Assembly: GCF_009547075.1 (NCBI RefSeq)
Contig: NZ_WIPH01000027.1
Location: forward strand, 1 to 34,641
Length of the DNA: 34,641 bases
Reading direction: 5' to 3'
Source: Gluconobacter aidae
Lineage (GTDB): Bacteria; Pseudomonadota; Alphaproteobacteria; Acetobacterales; Acetobacteraceae
Shown: positions 26,648-34,579 of the stretch, one piece after another
Layout: the number at the start of each line of letters is the position of its first letter
Position numbering within the stretch: the stretch's first letter is position 1
Notes under the pieces: generated by a model
The model's input: the letters and a program-made list of their open reading frames with translations, nothing else
What the model was told of the DNA's origin: nothing
Databases searched by the model: none
Translations under genes and position numbers: made by a program

Positions 26648-27592
26648 TCAGAGACAATGCGGCGGCACACGTCCCGCAAGCGCGTCCTGAACCTGCGATG
26701 CACACAGCATCGCCATACGGCGCAGCGCCTGTTCCGTCGTCGCACCGATATGCGGCGTCAAAACCACATTCGGCGCCCGCAGCAACGGATCATCCGCCAG
26801 CGGAGGCTCGGGCGACATCACGTCCAGCCCCGCTCCGCCGACATGCCCCGTCTCCAGAGCCTTCGCCAGCGCAGGACCATCCACCTCCCCGCCCCGGCTG
26901 GTATTGATCAGAACTGCGCCTTTCTTCAGGCGCGACAGCGCCTGAGCGTCAATCGTGGGCTGACCGCTCCCCTGCGCCGGACGATGCAGCGACAGAACGT
27001 CCGAGACGACCAGAAGGTCTTCAAGGCTCTGCGCCCGCTCCACGCCCGCGGCCTCGAACACCTCCGCCGGAACGCTCGGAGACCACGCCACAACGCGCAT
27101 TCCCAACCCCTGACCCGCAATCTGCGCGACATGCCGGGCAATGGCGCCAAACCCCACGAGCCCGATCGTCCGTCCGTGCAGTTCCGTGCCGTTATTCGCA
27201 TAACGAAATGCCCAGTTCCCCTCCCGCACGGCACGATCCGCCTCGCACAGACGCCGCATGACCGCCAGCAGAAGCCCGATCGTCATTTCCGCAACGGACC
27301 GACTGTTGGTATTGGGCGCATTCGTCACCAGAACACCCCGCTCCGCCGCGGCAGCCTTGGCGATCCGGTTCGTACCCGAACCGTGACAGGAAATGATTTT
27401 CAGCTTCGGCGCGGCCCGCAGCGCCTCTTCGCTCAGTCCCAGATCGCGCGTAATCACCGCATCCGCGTCGCCGATTTCGCGGATCACCGCCTCCATTGAA
27501 GGTTCCGTGGCATAACGGGTCGTAATTCCGGCCTCGTTCAGACAAGTTACTGCATCGGGATGGATCTGTTGTGTAATGAAACACAGACTCAT
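26648..27592 (-). CDS. D-isomer 2-hydroxyacid dehydrogenase (PGDH-like)
   Basis: A 314-residue NAD(P)-dependent oxidoreductase of the D-2-hydroxyacid dehydrogenase family, which includes phosphoglycerate dehydrogenase and hydroxypyruvate reductase. The Rossmann motif is GLVGFGAIARHV. The catalytic Arg is in NTSRGGEVD, the Glu in DVMSPEPPLADDPLL, and the His in TPHIGATTEQA. The ATG at 27592 is used because sequence upstream of it in a longer frame (to 27769) is unlike the family. The upstream ribosome site is weak (GTGGAAAA). It is convergent with hyuB. It may process a 2-keto or 2-hydroxy acid from the ring-opening pathway, but its substrate is unknown and it lies in its own transcription unit. 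Confidence 0.88.
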   Translation of the reverse strand: MSLCFITQQIHPDAVTCLNEAGITTRYATEPSMEAVIREIGDADAVITRDLGLSEEALRAAPKLKIISCHGSGTNRIAKAAAAERGVLVTNAPNTNSRSVAEMTIGLLLAVMRRLCEADRAVREGNWAFRYANNGTELHGRTIGLVGFGAIARHVAQIAGQGLGMRVVAWSPSVPAEVFEAAGVERAQSLEDLLVVSDVLSLHRPAQGSGQPTIDAQALSRLKKGAVLINTSRGGEVDGPALAKALETGHVGGAGLDVMSPEPPLADDPLLRAPNVVLTPHIGATTEQALRRMAMLCASQVQDALAGRVPPHCL

Positions 27593-27802
27593 GGTGCTGG
27601 TTTTCCACAGTAAAGAAGAACAAGGAGCGGAATGATGGCATACCGCTCCCGCTTGTCCATGCCCAAAAGCCCCTTTATGCCACCACGGGAAGCTCTTGGA
27701 TGGCGTCATGATGCGACAGCACCCTTCCGGTCCGACGACCCGACCCTCCCGCTGCTCCCAGCTTGCCACCGATCCAGCGGATTGAGCAGAGACACCGCAT
27801 CT
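27593..27802. other. Intergenic, no recognised gene
   Basis: About 210 bases upstream of the dehydrogenase. Minus-strand readings are open in places but match no family I recognise. The stretch borders the IS scar and may be truncated older sequence. It should contain the dehydrogenase promoter. Confidence 0.35.
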
Positions 27803-27937
27803 GGAGGGACCGAAGAAGCGTTAATTGAAGTTTTTGTGTCCTGTTTCCATGTTTCTGGAGTTGATTGTCGCGCTGCGTCAGACGCTCGCGAGACAGCCAT
27901 ACTGTTTTTGCACCGGACACACGATCCGACAGGTCCG
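27803..27937 (-). mobile_element. Internally deleted IS5-family remnant
   Basis: One end is GGAGGGACCGAAGAA at 27803-27817, nearly identical to the terminal repeat seen at 31817-31831 and 34584-34598. The other part, read on the minus strand, encodes LSDRVSGAKTVWLSRERLTQ, which aligns with LSDRVPDAKTLWLFRERLTQ of the transposase at 30500. The segment between that transposase piece and the IS 3' end is missing, leaving a scar of about 135 bases. It abuts the RND fragment, so an IS insertion followed by deletions probably truncated the efflux gene. Confidence 0.75.
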
Positions 27938-28673
27938 GACCGGGAAATCGACCGTTGGACCGAGCGAGAAACGCTGAACATGAAGATGCACCTCTACCGG
28001 AAGCGGCAGGGCCTCAATGGCGCGGATAAGTTCTTCCCGCCCATGGAGATCCGTCGCCACAAACAGCCGCATGGCGTGCGACGTACTGGGCGTGGCGGGA
28101 CTGTAGGGCAGATAGAAACGCGGCGCGCTGTCACCGATATGGGTTTCCATATGGCGCAAGGCGGCCTGCCCGGCGATCTGTCGTTCCAGCGCCGCGACCG
28201 CCCGGCTGGTTTCGTCAAGGGAAGTCCCTGGCGGCATGGCGACATCGACCATCACTTCCGGACGGTCCGACAACGGAAAAAACTGCTGATCGACGAACGT
28301 GAAACCACCGCAGACCAGAAGTAGCAACACGACCGTTCCTGCGGCAACGGCCCGTTTGTGCCGCAGACCGACATCGAGCACATGGCGCAGCACTCTCACC
28401 AGACGGGATTCGGAAGGCCGCGGTGACGCAGTAGGTACTGAGTGTATCGACGCCCTCGATATCCCGCAGCGCCTGTTCGAGCGGCTCGGCAACCTGCTGC
28501 TGCATCTGTCGCGCATCCGCTCCTGGCCATTGTGCGGATACGATCATGTTCTTGAGAGTAAAAGCCGGGTCCTCCGCGCGGCCAAGATGGAAAAAACCGT
28601 ATCCGCCCGCCAGGAACAGGCAGACCATCAGCGGCAAGGCAGGCCAGAAGTCCTGCCGGCGTGATATTCTCGA
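27938..28673 (-). pseudogene. RND efflux transporter, two fused remnants
   Basis: Two pieces of an AcrB-type inner-membrane multidrug transporter survive in different frames. The first (about 28673 to 28428) gives the family N terminus: LPLMVCLFLAGGYGFFHLGRAEDPAFTLKNMIVSAQWPGADARQMQQQVAEPLEQALRDIEGVDTLS. The second (about 28417 to 27938) begins at SRLVRVLRHVLDVGLRHKR and continues through FVDQQFFPLSDRPEVMVDVAMPPGTSLDE to VQRFSLGPTVDFPV, which corresponds to the middle of an intact RND protein of about 1,000 residues. Roughly 400 residues are lost between them with a frameshift, and all of the C-terminal part is lost at the IS scar. The gene cannot make a pump. Confidence 0.85.
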
Positions 28674-29091
28674 ACAGACCAACGGAGCGGACGGCATCCC
28701 AGTACCGCGGGGTCCACTCCTGGCATAATTGCGGATCAATCAGCATCGCGGCCAGCAGATGCCGGATGATGGACGGTGGCTTCGCCACCAGATTCCGGCC
28801 GATCCCGACATAGGCCCGGACAGCGCGCCCCTGTGCGACCGGATCATTCTGCATCGAGTGCCGGATTTCCTGCGCGAACAGTTCCATTTCCCGCGAGAAA
28901 AGCCCATCAAGAAGGGCCTTCTTGCTGGGAAAATGGTGCAGAAGCCCCCCCTTGCTGACGCCCGCCTCCCGGGCGACCAGATCCAGGGTGAAGGCTTGAA
29001 TGCCATTCGTCGACAGTATGCGCCCCGCCGTATCAAGCAGGTCTTTCCTGACAGCCTCGGGTCTTTTCGCGCGTCTTGAACCTGTTTTCAT
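28396..29091 (-). CDS. TetR-family repressor with chimeric C terminus
   Basis: The N-terminal DNA-binding domain is intact: AVRKDLLDTAGRILSTNGIQAFTLDLVAREAGVSKGGLLHHFPSKKALLDGLFS (about residues 13-65), with the helix-turn-helix near 35-54. The ligand-binding domain looks native to about residue 135. From there the open frame runs into DNA that in another frame encodes the RND N terminus, so the last 90 or so of 231 residues are not family sequence. A deletion probably removed the repressor's end plus an adjacent membrane-fusion gene. The ATG at 29091 lies six bases from a perfect palindromic operator. The product may still bind DNA but could be unable to dimerise or sense drugs properly. Confidence 0.8.
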   Translation of the reverse strand: MKTGSRRAKRPEAVRKDLLDTAGRILSTNGIQAFTLDLVAREAGVSKGGLLHHFPSKKALLDGLFSREMELFAQEIRHSMQNDPVAQGRAVRAYVGIGRNLVAKPPSIIRHLLAAMLIDPQLCQEWTPRYWDAVRSVGLFENITPAGLLACLAADGLPVPGGRIRFFPSWPRGGPGFYSQEHDRIRTMARSGCATDAAAGCRAARTGAAGYRGRRYTQYLLRHRGLPNPVW

Positions 29092-29097
29092 GCCCTC

Positions 29098-29121
29098 AAC
29101 ATACCGTCTGGACGGTATGTT
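29098..29121. promoter_or_regulatory. TetR-type palindromic operator
   Basis: AACATACCGTC (29098-29108) and GACGGTATGTT (29111-29121) are perfect inverted arms with a 2-base centre. The site is 6 bases upstream of the TetR start codon, a classic place for autorepression of tetR and its efflux genes. It has been kept without a mismatch although the pump gene downstream is destroyed. Confidence 0.85.
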
Positions 29122-29135
29122 TGTGAATACGAATT

Positions 29136-29148
29136 GGAGGGATCGAAG
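29136..29148 (+). repeat. Solitary IS end (terminal inverted repeat)
   Basis: GGAGGGATCGAAG matches 13 bases of the IS terminal repeat at 34584-34598. The sequence after it (ctgttgctttgagcccc) differs from the other ends, so this may be the opposite end of the same IS type, or an end of a relative. It lies 14 bases beyond the TetR operator. Confidence 0.6.
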
Positions 29149-29393
29149 GGCTGTTGCTTTGAGCCCCCATTTCGTGATTGCAGATTTATGGCGTGTTGAC
29201 TGAGGGGTCTTTTACCCGTGTTGAGGGAGTCGATCGGCAGCGGCGCGGCGCTCAGCTTAAGACTCTCGGCCGATTCAGGCATTGGAGCGTACACAGCCCG
29301 TGCTGCCGCTCGGCCTTGGGTATCTCGAAGGAGTCATGCACGATGATGTCTGACACGGCACCACGCCCCCGTTTGCCACCCCAAAACCCGGAC
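29149..29393. other. Stretch between IS end and galE, no recognised gene
   Basis: About 245 bases follow the solitary IS end before the galE stop. Short frames are open on both strands, but no reading matches a family I know. It is probably the inside of a truncated mobile element or decayed sequence. Confidence 0.3.
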
Positions 29394-30380
29394 TTACCCG
29401 CCGTAACCGTCAGGGTGGCTTTCACGCCAGCGGAGGGCCGTTTTCACAATACTGTCGATGTCCCCGAACCGGGGCGTCCATCCCGTATCGTTCCTGAGAG
29501 TCGCGGAATCCGCCACGAGAAGAGCTGGGTCCCCCTCTCGTCTGGGAGCCGCTTCCCAAGGCACCTTGCGGCCACTGACCCGCTCGACACTCTGGATGAC
29601 TTCAAGGTTCGAGTATCCCTGACCATTTCCGATATTATACGTGACGCTGCGATGATCGATCTGAGCGAGAGCACGGATATGAGCATCGGCAAGATCCGTA
29701 ACGTGGATATAGTCCCGAACACAGGAACCATCCCGGGTTGGATAGTCGGTACCGAACAGTTTGAGCGCAGAACGACGGCCAAGTGCGGCATCAATGGTCA
29801 GGGGAATCAGGTGAGTCTCAGGACGATGGTCTTCGCCTGCCCGTCCCAGAGGATCCGCGCCCGCCGCATTGAAATAGCGCAGACACGCACTTCTGATCCC
29901 ATAGATCGCATCGGCCCAGTGCAGCACACGCTCGATCATGAGCTTGCTCTCGCCATACGGGGAACCGGGCTGCACGGATGCGGTTTCGGGGATGGGGTCG
30001 AGCCGTTCCGGTCCGCCGAAAAGAGCGGCAGTCGAAGAGAAAACAATCTTCCTGACACCATGCTCGACACAGATCTGTACAAGATTCAGCGCCGTCAGAT
30101 AGTTCTGTCGCAGATAATGAAAGGGATCGCGCATGCTGTCGCCGACAAGGGAAAGCGCCGCAAAATGCAGGACGCCATCCCATGGCCCTTGCGCCACAAT
30201 GGCTGACGTAGCGGCATAATCCAGAAGATCCACTTTATGGAAAGGCACGCCAGCGGGAACCGCCTCACGATATCCGGTGCTCAGATTATCCAGCACGACA
30301 ACATCATGACCTGCATCGAGCAGAGCAAGAACAGCATGACTCCCGACGAAGCCTGCCCCACCCGTAACAAGATAGCGCAT
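29394..30380 (-). CDS. galE: UDP-glucose 4-epimerase
   Basis: A 328-residue extended short-chain dehydrogenase that interconverts UDP-glucose and UDP-galactose with bound NAD. The Rossmann motif GGAGFVG is at residues 7-13, SST at 115-117, and the catalytic YxxxK is Y142-GES-K146. LRYFNAAGADPLGR and CVRDYIHVTDLADAHIRAL are typical GalE segments, and the length is normal. It supplies UDP-galactose for polysaccharide or lipopolysaccharide. It stands alone between IS debris and an IS transposase, with no galactose or EPS genes nearby in the window, so it may be a displaced piece of a polysaccharide locus. It looks intact. Confidence 0.93.
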   Translation of the reverse strand: MRYLVTGGAGFVGSHAVLALLDAGHDVVVLDNLSTGYREAVPAGVPFHKVDLLDYAATSAIVAQGPWDGVLHFAALSLVGDSMRDPFHYLRQNYLTALNLVQICVEHGVRKIVFSSTAALFGGPERLDPIPETASVQPGSPYGESKLMIERVLHWADAIYGIRSACLRYFNAAGADPLGRAGEDHRPETHLIPLTIDAALGRRSALKLFGTDYPTRDGSCVRDYIHVTDLADAHIRALAQIDHRSVTYNIGNGQGYSNLEVIQSVERVSGRKVPWEAAPRREGDPALLVADSATLRNDTGWTPRFGDIDSIVKTALRWRESHPDGYGG

Positions 30381-30499
30381 TCAAAACTCCCTCAAAGACC
30401 GACATACCAGATACAAAAAAAACTATCAGAAACCTCTTTGAAAAGAGATACCATTAGCCGGGCATGAAAGAGAAGCCATGAATATCAAAGTCATTCAAG

Positions 30500-31699
30500 A
30501 TGTCCGGCAGGGCAGATACTCCATCGATATATGACAATCCATTTCCCCTTCCGGGATTGATATCCCTTCGCGGCACCCCGGACTTTGATGGATTAAGCGG
30601 CGGGGATCTTTCGGGGTTCATGCAGCAGCCCGGTTTCTTTGAAGTTGAAGAGCGGCTTGCCCGGTTGAGCGGGCTTGGTGATCAGCTCGAAGCGTTTTCC
30701 CGGACTGTGGATTTTGAGGTGTTCCGCCCGGAACTGGAGGAGGCCCTGGCCTATTCAGATGGGAGTAAAGGCGGTCGACCGCCATTTGATCCCGTGTTGA
30801 TGTTCAAGATCCTGGTGATCCAGACGTTGAACAATCTGTCTGATGAGCGGACAGAATATCTCATCAACGACCGCCTATCCTTTATGCGTTTCCTTGGGCT
30901 GGCGCTTTCAGATCGGGTGCCGGATGCCAAAACGCTCTGGCTGTTTCGTGAACGCCTGACCCAGGCGGGTGCGATCGATGGGCTGTTCAACCGCTTTGAC
31001 GCGACCCTGCGGAACGCCGGTTATCTGCCGATGTCAGGCCAGATCCTGGATGCAACATTGGTAGCTGCTCCAAAACAGCGCAATACAAACGCAGAGAAAG
31101 CGGATCTTCGGGCAGGACGGATCCCCGAAGGCTGGGAAGACAAGCCGGGAAAGCTGTCCCACAAGGACAGGCACGCCCGCTGGACGCTGAAGTTCACGAA
31201 GGCGAAGCGGCAGGATGATGGAACCATGCCCTCTAGCGATCTCGCCATCCCGTTCTTTGGCTACAAATCCCATGTTTCCATCGACCGGAAGTTCCGGTTC
31301 ATCCGGAAATGGAAGACAACGGATGCTGCTGCCAGTGATGGTGCCAGACTGCGCGAGGGCCTTCTGGATAAAACCAATACGGCCTCAAGCGTCTGGGCTG
31401 ATACAGCGTATCGCTCGAAAGCCAATGAGGACTTCATGGACAAGCAGGGCTTTGTCTCGAAGGTTCACAGGAAAAAGCCGCATCTCAAACCTATGCCCCG
31501 GCATATCCAGAAATCGAATGCTGGAAAGTCGGTGGTCCGATCTCGTGTCGAGCATGTCTTTGCCGATCAGAAATCGCAAATGGGTCTGTTCGTCCGAACT
31601 GTCGGTATCACCCGGGCCACCATGAGGATCGGCCTTGCCAATATCGTCTATAATATGCGCCGCTTCCTCTTCCTCGAAAGATTGAACGCGAGCGCGTAG
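30500..31699 (+). CDS. IS5-family transposase
   Basis: A 399-residue DDE transposase. The N-terminal region has GGRPPFDPVLMFKILVIQTLNNLSDERTEYLINDRLSFMRFLGL, a typical IS5 domain, followed by VPDAKTLWLFRERLTQ. Likely catalytic acidic residues are D in GQILDATLVAAP (near 184), D in SVWADTAYRSK (near 300) and E in RSRVEHVFADQKSQMG (near 350). The final IGLANIVYNMRRFLFL is a family ending. The reading frame is complete and could be active. The right terminal repeat is clear (31817-31831). A matching left repeat is not visible between galE and the gene, so this copy may be truncated on that side. The start at 30500 is the first ATG giving the full protein. Confidence 0.88.
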   Translation: MSGRADTPSIYDNPFPLPGLISLRGTPDFDGLSGGDLSGFMQQPGFFEVEERLARLSGLGDQLEAFSRTVDFEVFRPELEEALAYSDGSKGGRPPFDPVLMFKILVIQTLNNLSDERTEYLINDRLSFMRFLGLALSDRVPDAKTLWLFRERLTQAGAIDGLFNRFDATLRNAGYLPMSGQILDATLVAAPKQRNTNAEKADLRAGRIPEGWEDKPGKLSHKDRHARWTLKFTKAKRQDDGTMPSSDLAIPFFGYKSHVSIDRKFRFIRKWKTTDAAASDGARLREGLLDKTNTASSVWADTAYRSKANEDFMDKQGFVSKVHRKKPHLKPMPRHIQKSNAGKSVVRSRVEHVFADQKSQMGLFVRTVGITRATMRIGLANIVYNMRRFLFLERLNASA

Positions 31700-31831
31700 T
31701 CCTCCCACTGGCGATGGACCGTGATCTGCTCAAAACGCAGAGCGAAAGTCACCCCGGAAACCCTCAATCAAAGCGCCAAAAAACTAAAATCATCAGACAA
31801 GCGCATCAACAAACAGTTCTTCGATCCCTCC
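31700..31831 (+). mobile_element. 3' end of the IS5-family element with right terminal repeat
   Basis: Non-coding tail of the IS after the transposase stop, ending in TTCTTCGATCCCTCC at 31817-31831, the terminal inverted repeat. GGAGGGATCGAAGA on the opposite strand resembles the IS5 terminus GGAAGGTGCGAATAAG. The last 58 bases are identical, inverted, to the right edge of the window. Confidence 0.75.
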
Positions 31832-31835
31832 AGGT
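31774..31835 (+). repeat. Left arm of a perfect 62-bp inverted repeat
   Basis: Bases 31774-31835 are the exact reverse complement of 34580-34641. The match ends at AGGT just outside the IS terminus. On the other side the arm may extend further, since the partner is cut by the window edge. The two arms bracket the fourth TBDR gene. Confidence 0.95.
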
Positions 31836-31873
31836 CCAGGAATCATCAATCAAAGGGTCTTCGATCCCTTCAG
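31836..31873 (+). repeat. Second, related IS end in tandem
   Basis: TCTTCGATCCCTTC at 31858-31871, preceded by catcaatcaaagg, is a diverged copy of the IS right end found 40 bases earlier. It looks like the short leftover end of a related IS5-type element into or beside which the present copy inserted. Confidence 0.6.
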
Positions 31874-32010
31874 ATGTGCCGTCTCCCGAGCGATACATGT
31901 TGGGAGGAGCGGATTCTGGATAATCAGGGGATGCCACCAGACGGCCGACGAGGGTCGGAAGATGACAGGATGAAAGGCGTCCCAAGCCTCCGCGACGCCT
32001 GAGAAGTACG
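31874..32010. other. Intergenic downstream of TBDR, no gene
   Basis: About 137 bases between the tandem IS ends and the TBDR stop, with no gene. AGGCGTC (31975-31981) pairs with GACGCCT (31994-32000) across 12 bases, 10 bases past the receptor stop. It may end receptor transcription, though no T tract follows on the minus strand. Confidence 0.35.
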
Positions 32011-34503
32011 TCAGAAGCTGGCGTCAATACGGGCAAAATAGTAACCGCCGGCAATGGAAAGCGTGGATCCTGAGTCGTAGATTTTTGGCCCCAGATAGTT
32101 TGTGAGCGGACTCACCACACGTGGACGCATGTTGAAGATGTTATTGGCGCCAATAGTGGCACGCCAGTAGCTGTTGACGCGATAACCCACCTGAAGATCC
32201 GTGGTCCAGACTGGGGTGTTTTCAAAGCTGTACCAGATGGTGTTGGAATACTTCAGGCTCGAGGGCGCAGCATCCTCATACGTCATCAGGCTTTTGGATG
32301 AGCCATAACGGTTTTCGCGGACGTTCACACTCCATTTGCCGACGTCCCAGTGGGCGTTCAGAACGATCTTGGAGCGTGGATAGCTTTGAATGTTCGTGCG
32401 GGTCTGAGCATTTGCAAAGGCATTGCCAAAGATATTGGTGTTGACGTGGCTGACAACCGTTCTGTTGAGGTTGAGCATCATCGACAGGTTCAGGTTGCCA
32501 TAGCGATGCAGAGGAAGGCGATAGTCAGCCTGAATATCGAGGCCCTGCGTTCTCGTACTGGCTGCATTGGCGTAGTAGTTGGCTTTGATATTGCTTAAAG
32601 ACAGATCCGACGAATCCACAGACACGCCAGCCAGGGAAATTGCGTCCAGCGCGCTTTGTCCGACGATATTAGAGGCACTCAGAATGCGGTCACGGATGTT
32701 GATTTGATAGACGTCCGCCGAGATGTGGAAGCGGTCGACAGGTTCAAGAACAATACCGCCCTCAACACTGGTCGAACGCTCTGGCTTGAGCTTGCTGGCG
32801 CCAATCGTGCGGGCGGCAGAACTGTTGGCACCCAGCGTTCCGGAGACACCTGTCGGCGACACACTCAAAGAGCTGTAATGCTCTTCGGCCAGGGTCGGGG
32901 CGCGGAAACCGTTGCTGATGGTTGCACGCACGGCAATGCGCCTGGTGACGTCATAGCGCGTTGTGACTTTACCCGTCTCAGTATTCCCGGCATCGGTGTA
33001 ATGCTCAAAGCGACCAGCAAAATCGAGATCCCACTTCTTGAGCGGGTGGAAATCGCCGTCGATATATCCGGCCCACACATTACGCTGCCAGGTGCCTGCG
33101 CTGACAGGAGAAATACCAGCATAGCCCGATGTTCCGCCTTCGAGGTAGGACGCCGCATTACCAGCTTTGATGGTGTACATTTCAAGACGATGCTCGCCAC
33201 CGAAAGCCAGGGTCATGGGGACAAGGTTGGCGATGTTGAAGTTCCGGCGAAGGTCAAGATTCGTCGTCCACTGCGACATCCGATAGGTTGCCGCGCGTGT
33301 CGTGGTGGGAGACCATCCATAAATCTTGGCGTAGTTCGCGTTATAGGTATTCTTGATACCAATATCGTCATCGTCCTCGCCATAGAGGGTGCTGAGATCC
33401 CAGTTGAATCCGAGAAAGTTGCCCCCCTTCAGACCAAGGTTTGCCTGGAAGTTGTTTTCTTCAATCGTCTCCAGCGGAGAAAAGCCGTAAGGATAGATCT
33501 CCGGCAGGGTGCTGGGCGTGCGATAATTTTCATAAGCCTCGGCATGACGATGGGCATAGGTGATGAGACCGTAGGTCTGAATACCCTCCGTAATGCCCTT
33601 GCCCCAGTTGATGGCGAGGTTCTCACGCGTCTCTTCAGGGGTACTTTCGATTTTGTTGGAGTTCGGATCCCAGCTGTCACCCTTGCTCCATCGATGGTCA
33701 TACGTCTTTCTGTTGGACACAACCGAGTGGTCAGCGTGGTAAACCTGGCCGGAGATGTGGACGTAACCGTCATTACCCCATTTCACGCCGCCATCAGCAC
33801 CAACCTGGTACTGCCAGCCGTCGCCATTGTAAGCGTTGGCACCAGTCTGGGCGTAGGTATGGATCCCGTGGGAGGACTTCTTGGTGATGATGTTGATAAC
33901 GCCTGCAATGGCATCAGAGCCATACATCGCAGCCGCGCCATCTCGCAGAACCTCGATGTGGTCGATGGCATTGGCCGGAATCATGTTCAGGTCTACCGGG
34001 GTAGAGCCGTCGGCCATGTTCCCTGTGATATTGCGCCTCTTGCCATCGACCAGCACCAGCACCTCATTGGGTGCGAGACCTCTCATGCGGATGGACGACG
34101 TCAGTGCCGCGGTATCATTCCCAAGAGCGGAGACCGTAATGGATGGGTCGACACGAGCCAGGGCGCTGGCAAGGTTCAGTTCACCCGTCGCCTGAAGCTG
34201 CTGGGCTGAAAAAACCGTAATCGGGGAGGAGCTGTCACGGGCACGACGGTTGGTAGCATGCGTTCCTGTCACAATGACAGCATCACCTGAGCCTGATGCT
34301 TCACGTTCGACGACCGCACGACGCCTGACCACGGCAGAACGTGTTGCCATTTGCGCCGCAGTCGCAGGCGCCTTGGCTTTATGGGCCACATGAAGGGGAT
34401 GGGTTCTGGTGGCCGTGGTTTCGCTTGCGTAAGAAATTCCAGACAGCAGTGAACCGATGGAAACCGATGCGACAAGCCTGCGGGTCAGCCGTGATTTGAG
34501 CAT
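32011..34503 (-). CDS. TonB-dependent receptor inside a possible composite transposon
   Basis: An 830-residue outer-membrane receptor with a signal peptide (MLKSRLTRRLVASVSIGSLLSGISYA-SE), a basic linker, and a TonB-box-like AVIVTGT near residue 75. The plug domain holds ITVFSAQQLQATGELNLASALARVDPSITV, IRMRGLAPNEVLVLVDGKRRN and HIEVLRDGAAAMYGSDAIAGVINIITKK. The barrel has NGFRAPTLAEEHY and ends in Phe (RIDASF). Plug sequence is of the same subclass as the receptor at 13818. The gene is intact and lies between inverted IS ends. Its base composition looks lower in GC than the catabolic genes, suggesting a separate origin. The ligand is unknown, and no pathway genes travel with it inside the repeat. 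Confidence 0.88.
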   Translation of the reverse strand: MLKSRLTRRLVASVSIGSLLSGISYASETTATRTHPLHVAHKAKAPATAAQMATRSAVVRRRAVVEREASGSGDAVIVTGTHATNRRARDSSSPITVFSAQQLQATGELNLASALARVDPSITVSALGNDTAALTSSIRMRGLAPNEVLVLVDGKRRNITGNMADGSTPVDLNMIPANAIDHIEVLRDGAAAMYGSDAIAGVINIITKKSSHGIHTYAQTGANAYNGDGWQYQVGADGGVKWGNDGYVHISGQVYHADHSVVSNRKTYDHRWSKGDSWDPNSNKIESTPEETRENLAINWGKGITEGIQTYGLITYAHRHAEAYENYRTPSTLPEIYPYGFSPLETIEENNFQANLGLKGGNFLGFNWDLSTLYGEDDDDIGIKNTYNANYAKIYGWSPTTTRAATYRMSQWTTNLDLRRNFNIANLVPMTLAFGGEHRLEMYTIKAGNAASYLEGGTSGYAGISPVSAGTWQRNVWAGYIDGDFHPLKKWDLDFAGRFEHYTDAGNTETGKVTTRYDVTRRIAVRATISNGFRAPTLAEEHYSSLSVSPTGVSGTLGANSSAARTIGASKLKPERSTSVEGGIVLEPVDRFHISADVYQINIRDRILSASNIVGQSALDAISLAGVSVDSSDLSLSNIKANYYANAASTRTQGLDIQADYRLPLHRYGNLNLSMMLNLNRTVVSHVNTNIFGNAFANAQTRTNIQSYPRSKIVLNAHWDVGKWSVNVRENRYGSSKSLMTYEDAAPSSLKYSNTIWYSFENTPVWTTDLQVGYRVNSYWRATIGANNIFNMRPRVVSPLTNYLGPKIYDSGSTLSIAGGYYFARIDASF

Positions 34504-34522
34504 TGTGTCTAAGGCCCCCCTT

Positions 34523-34551
34523 TAACTATTTGGGTAATTATTCCGTGTAAA
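34523..34551 (-). promoter_or_regulatory. Possible promoter of the flanked TBDR
   Basis: Read on the minus strand, TTTACA (34546-34551) and TAGTTA (34523-34528) are separated by 17 bases and lie just upstream of ATG 34503, with a G-rich ribosome site (34512-34517) between. The match is moderate and the leader would be very short. It lies wholly inside the inverted repeat pair, so the receptor could move with its own promoter. Confidence 0.35.
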
Positions 34552-34579
34552 CAACAAACAAAAGCTAAGGGAAGAAAGC

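Noticed and set aside
27632-28324. A 230-residue plus-strand open frame
   Set aside because: It lies antisense to the RND remnant and the IS scar and has no recognisable motif.
32656-34209. A 517-residue plus-strand open frame
   Set aside because: It lies antisense to the fourth TonB receptor, which has a signal peptide, plug and barrel end; no motif supports the antisense frame.
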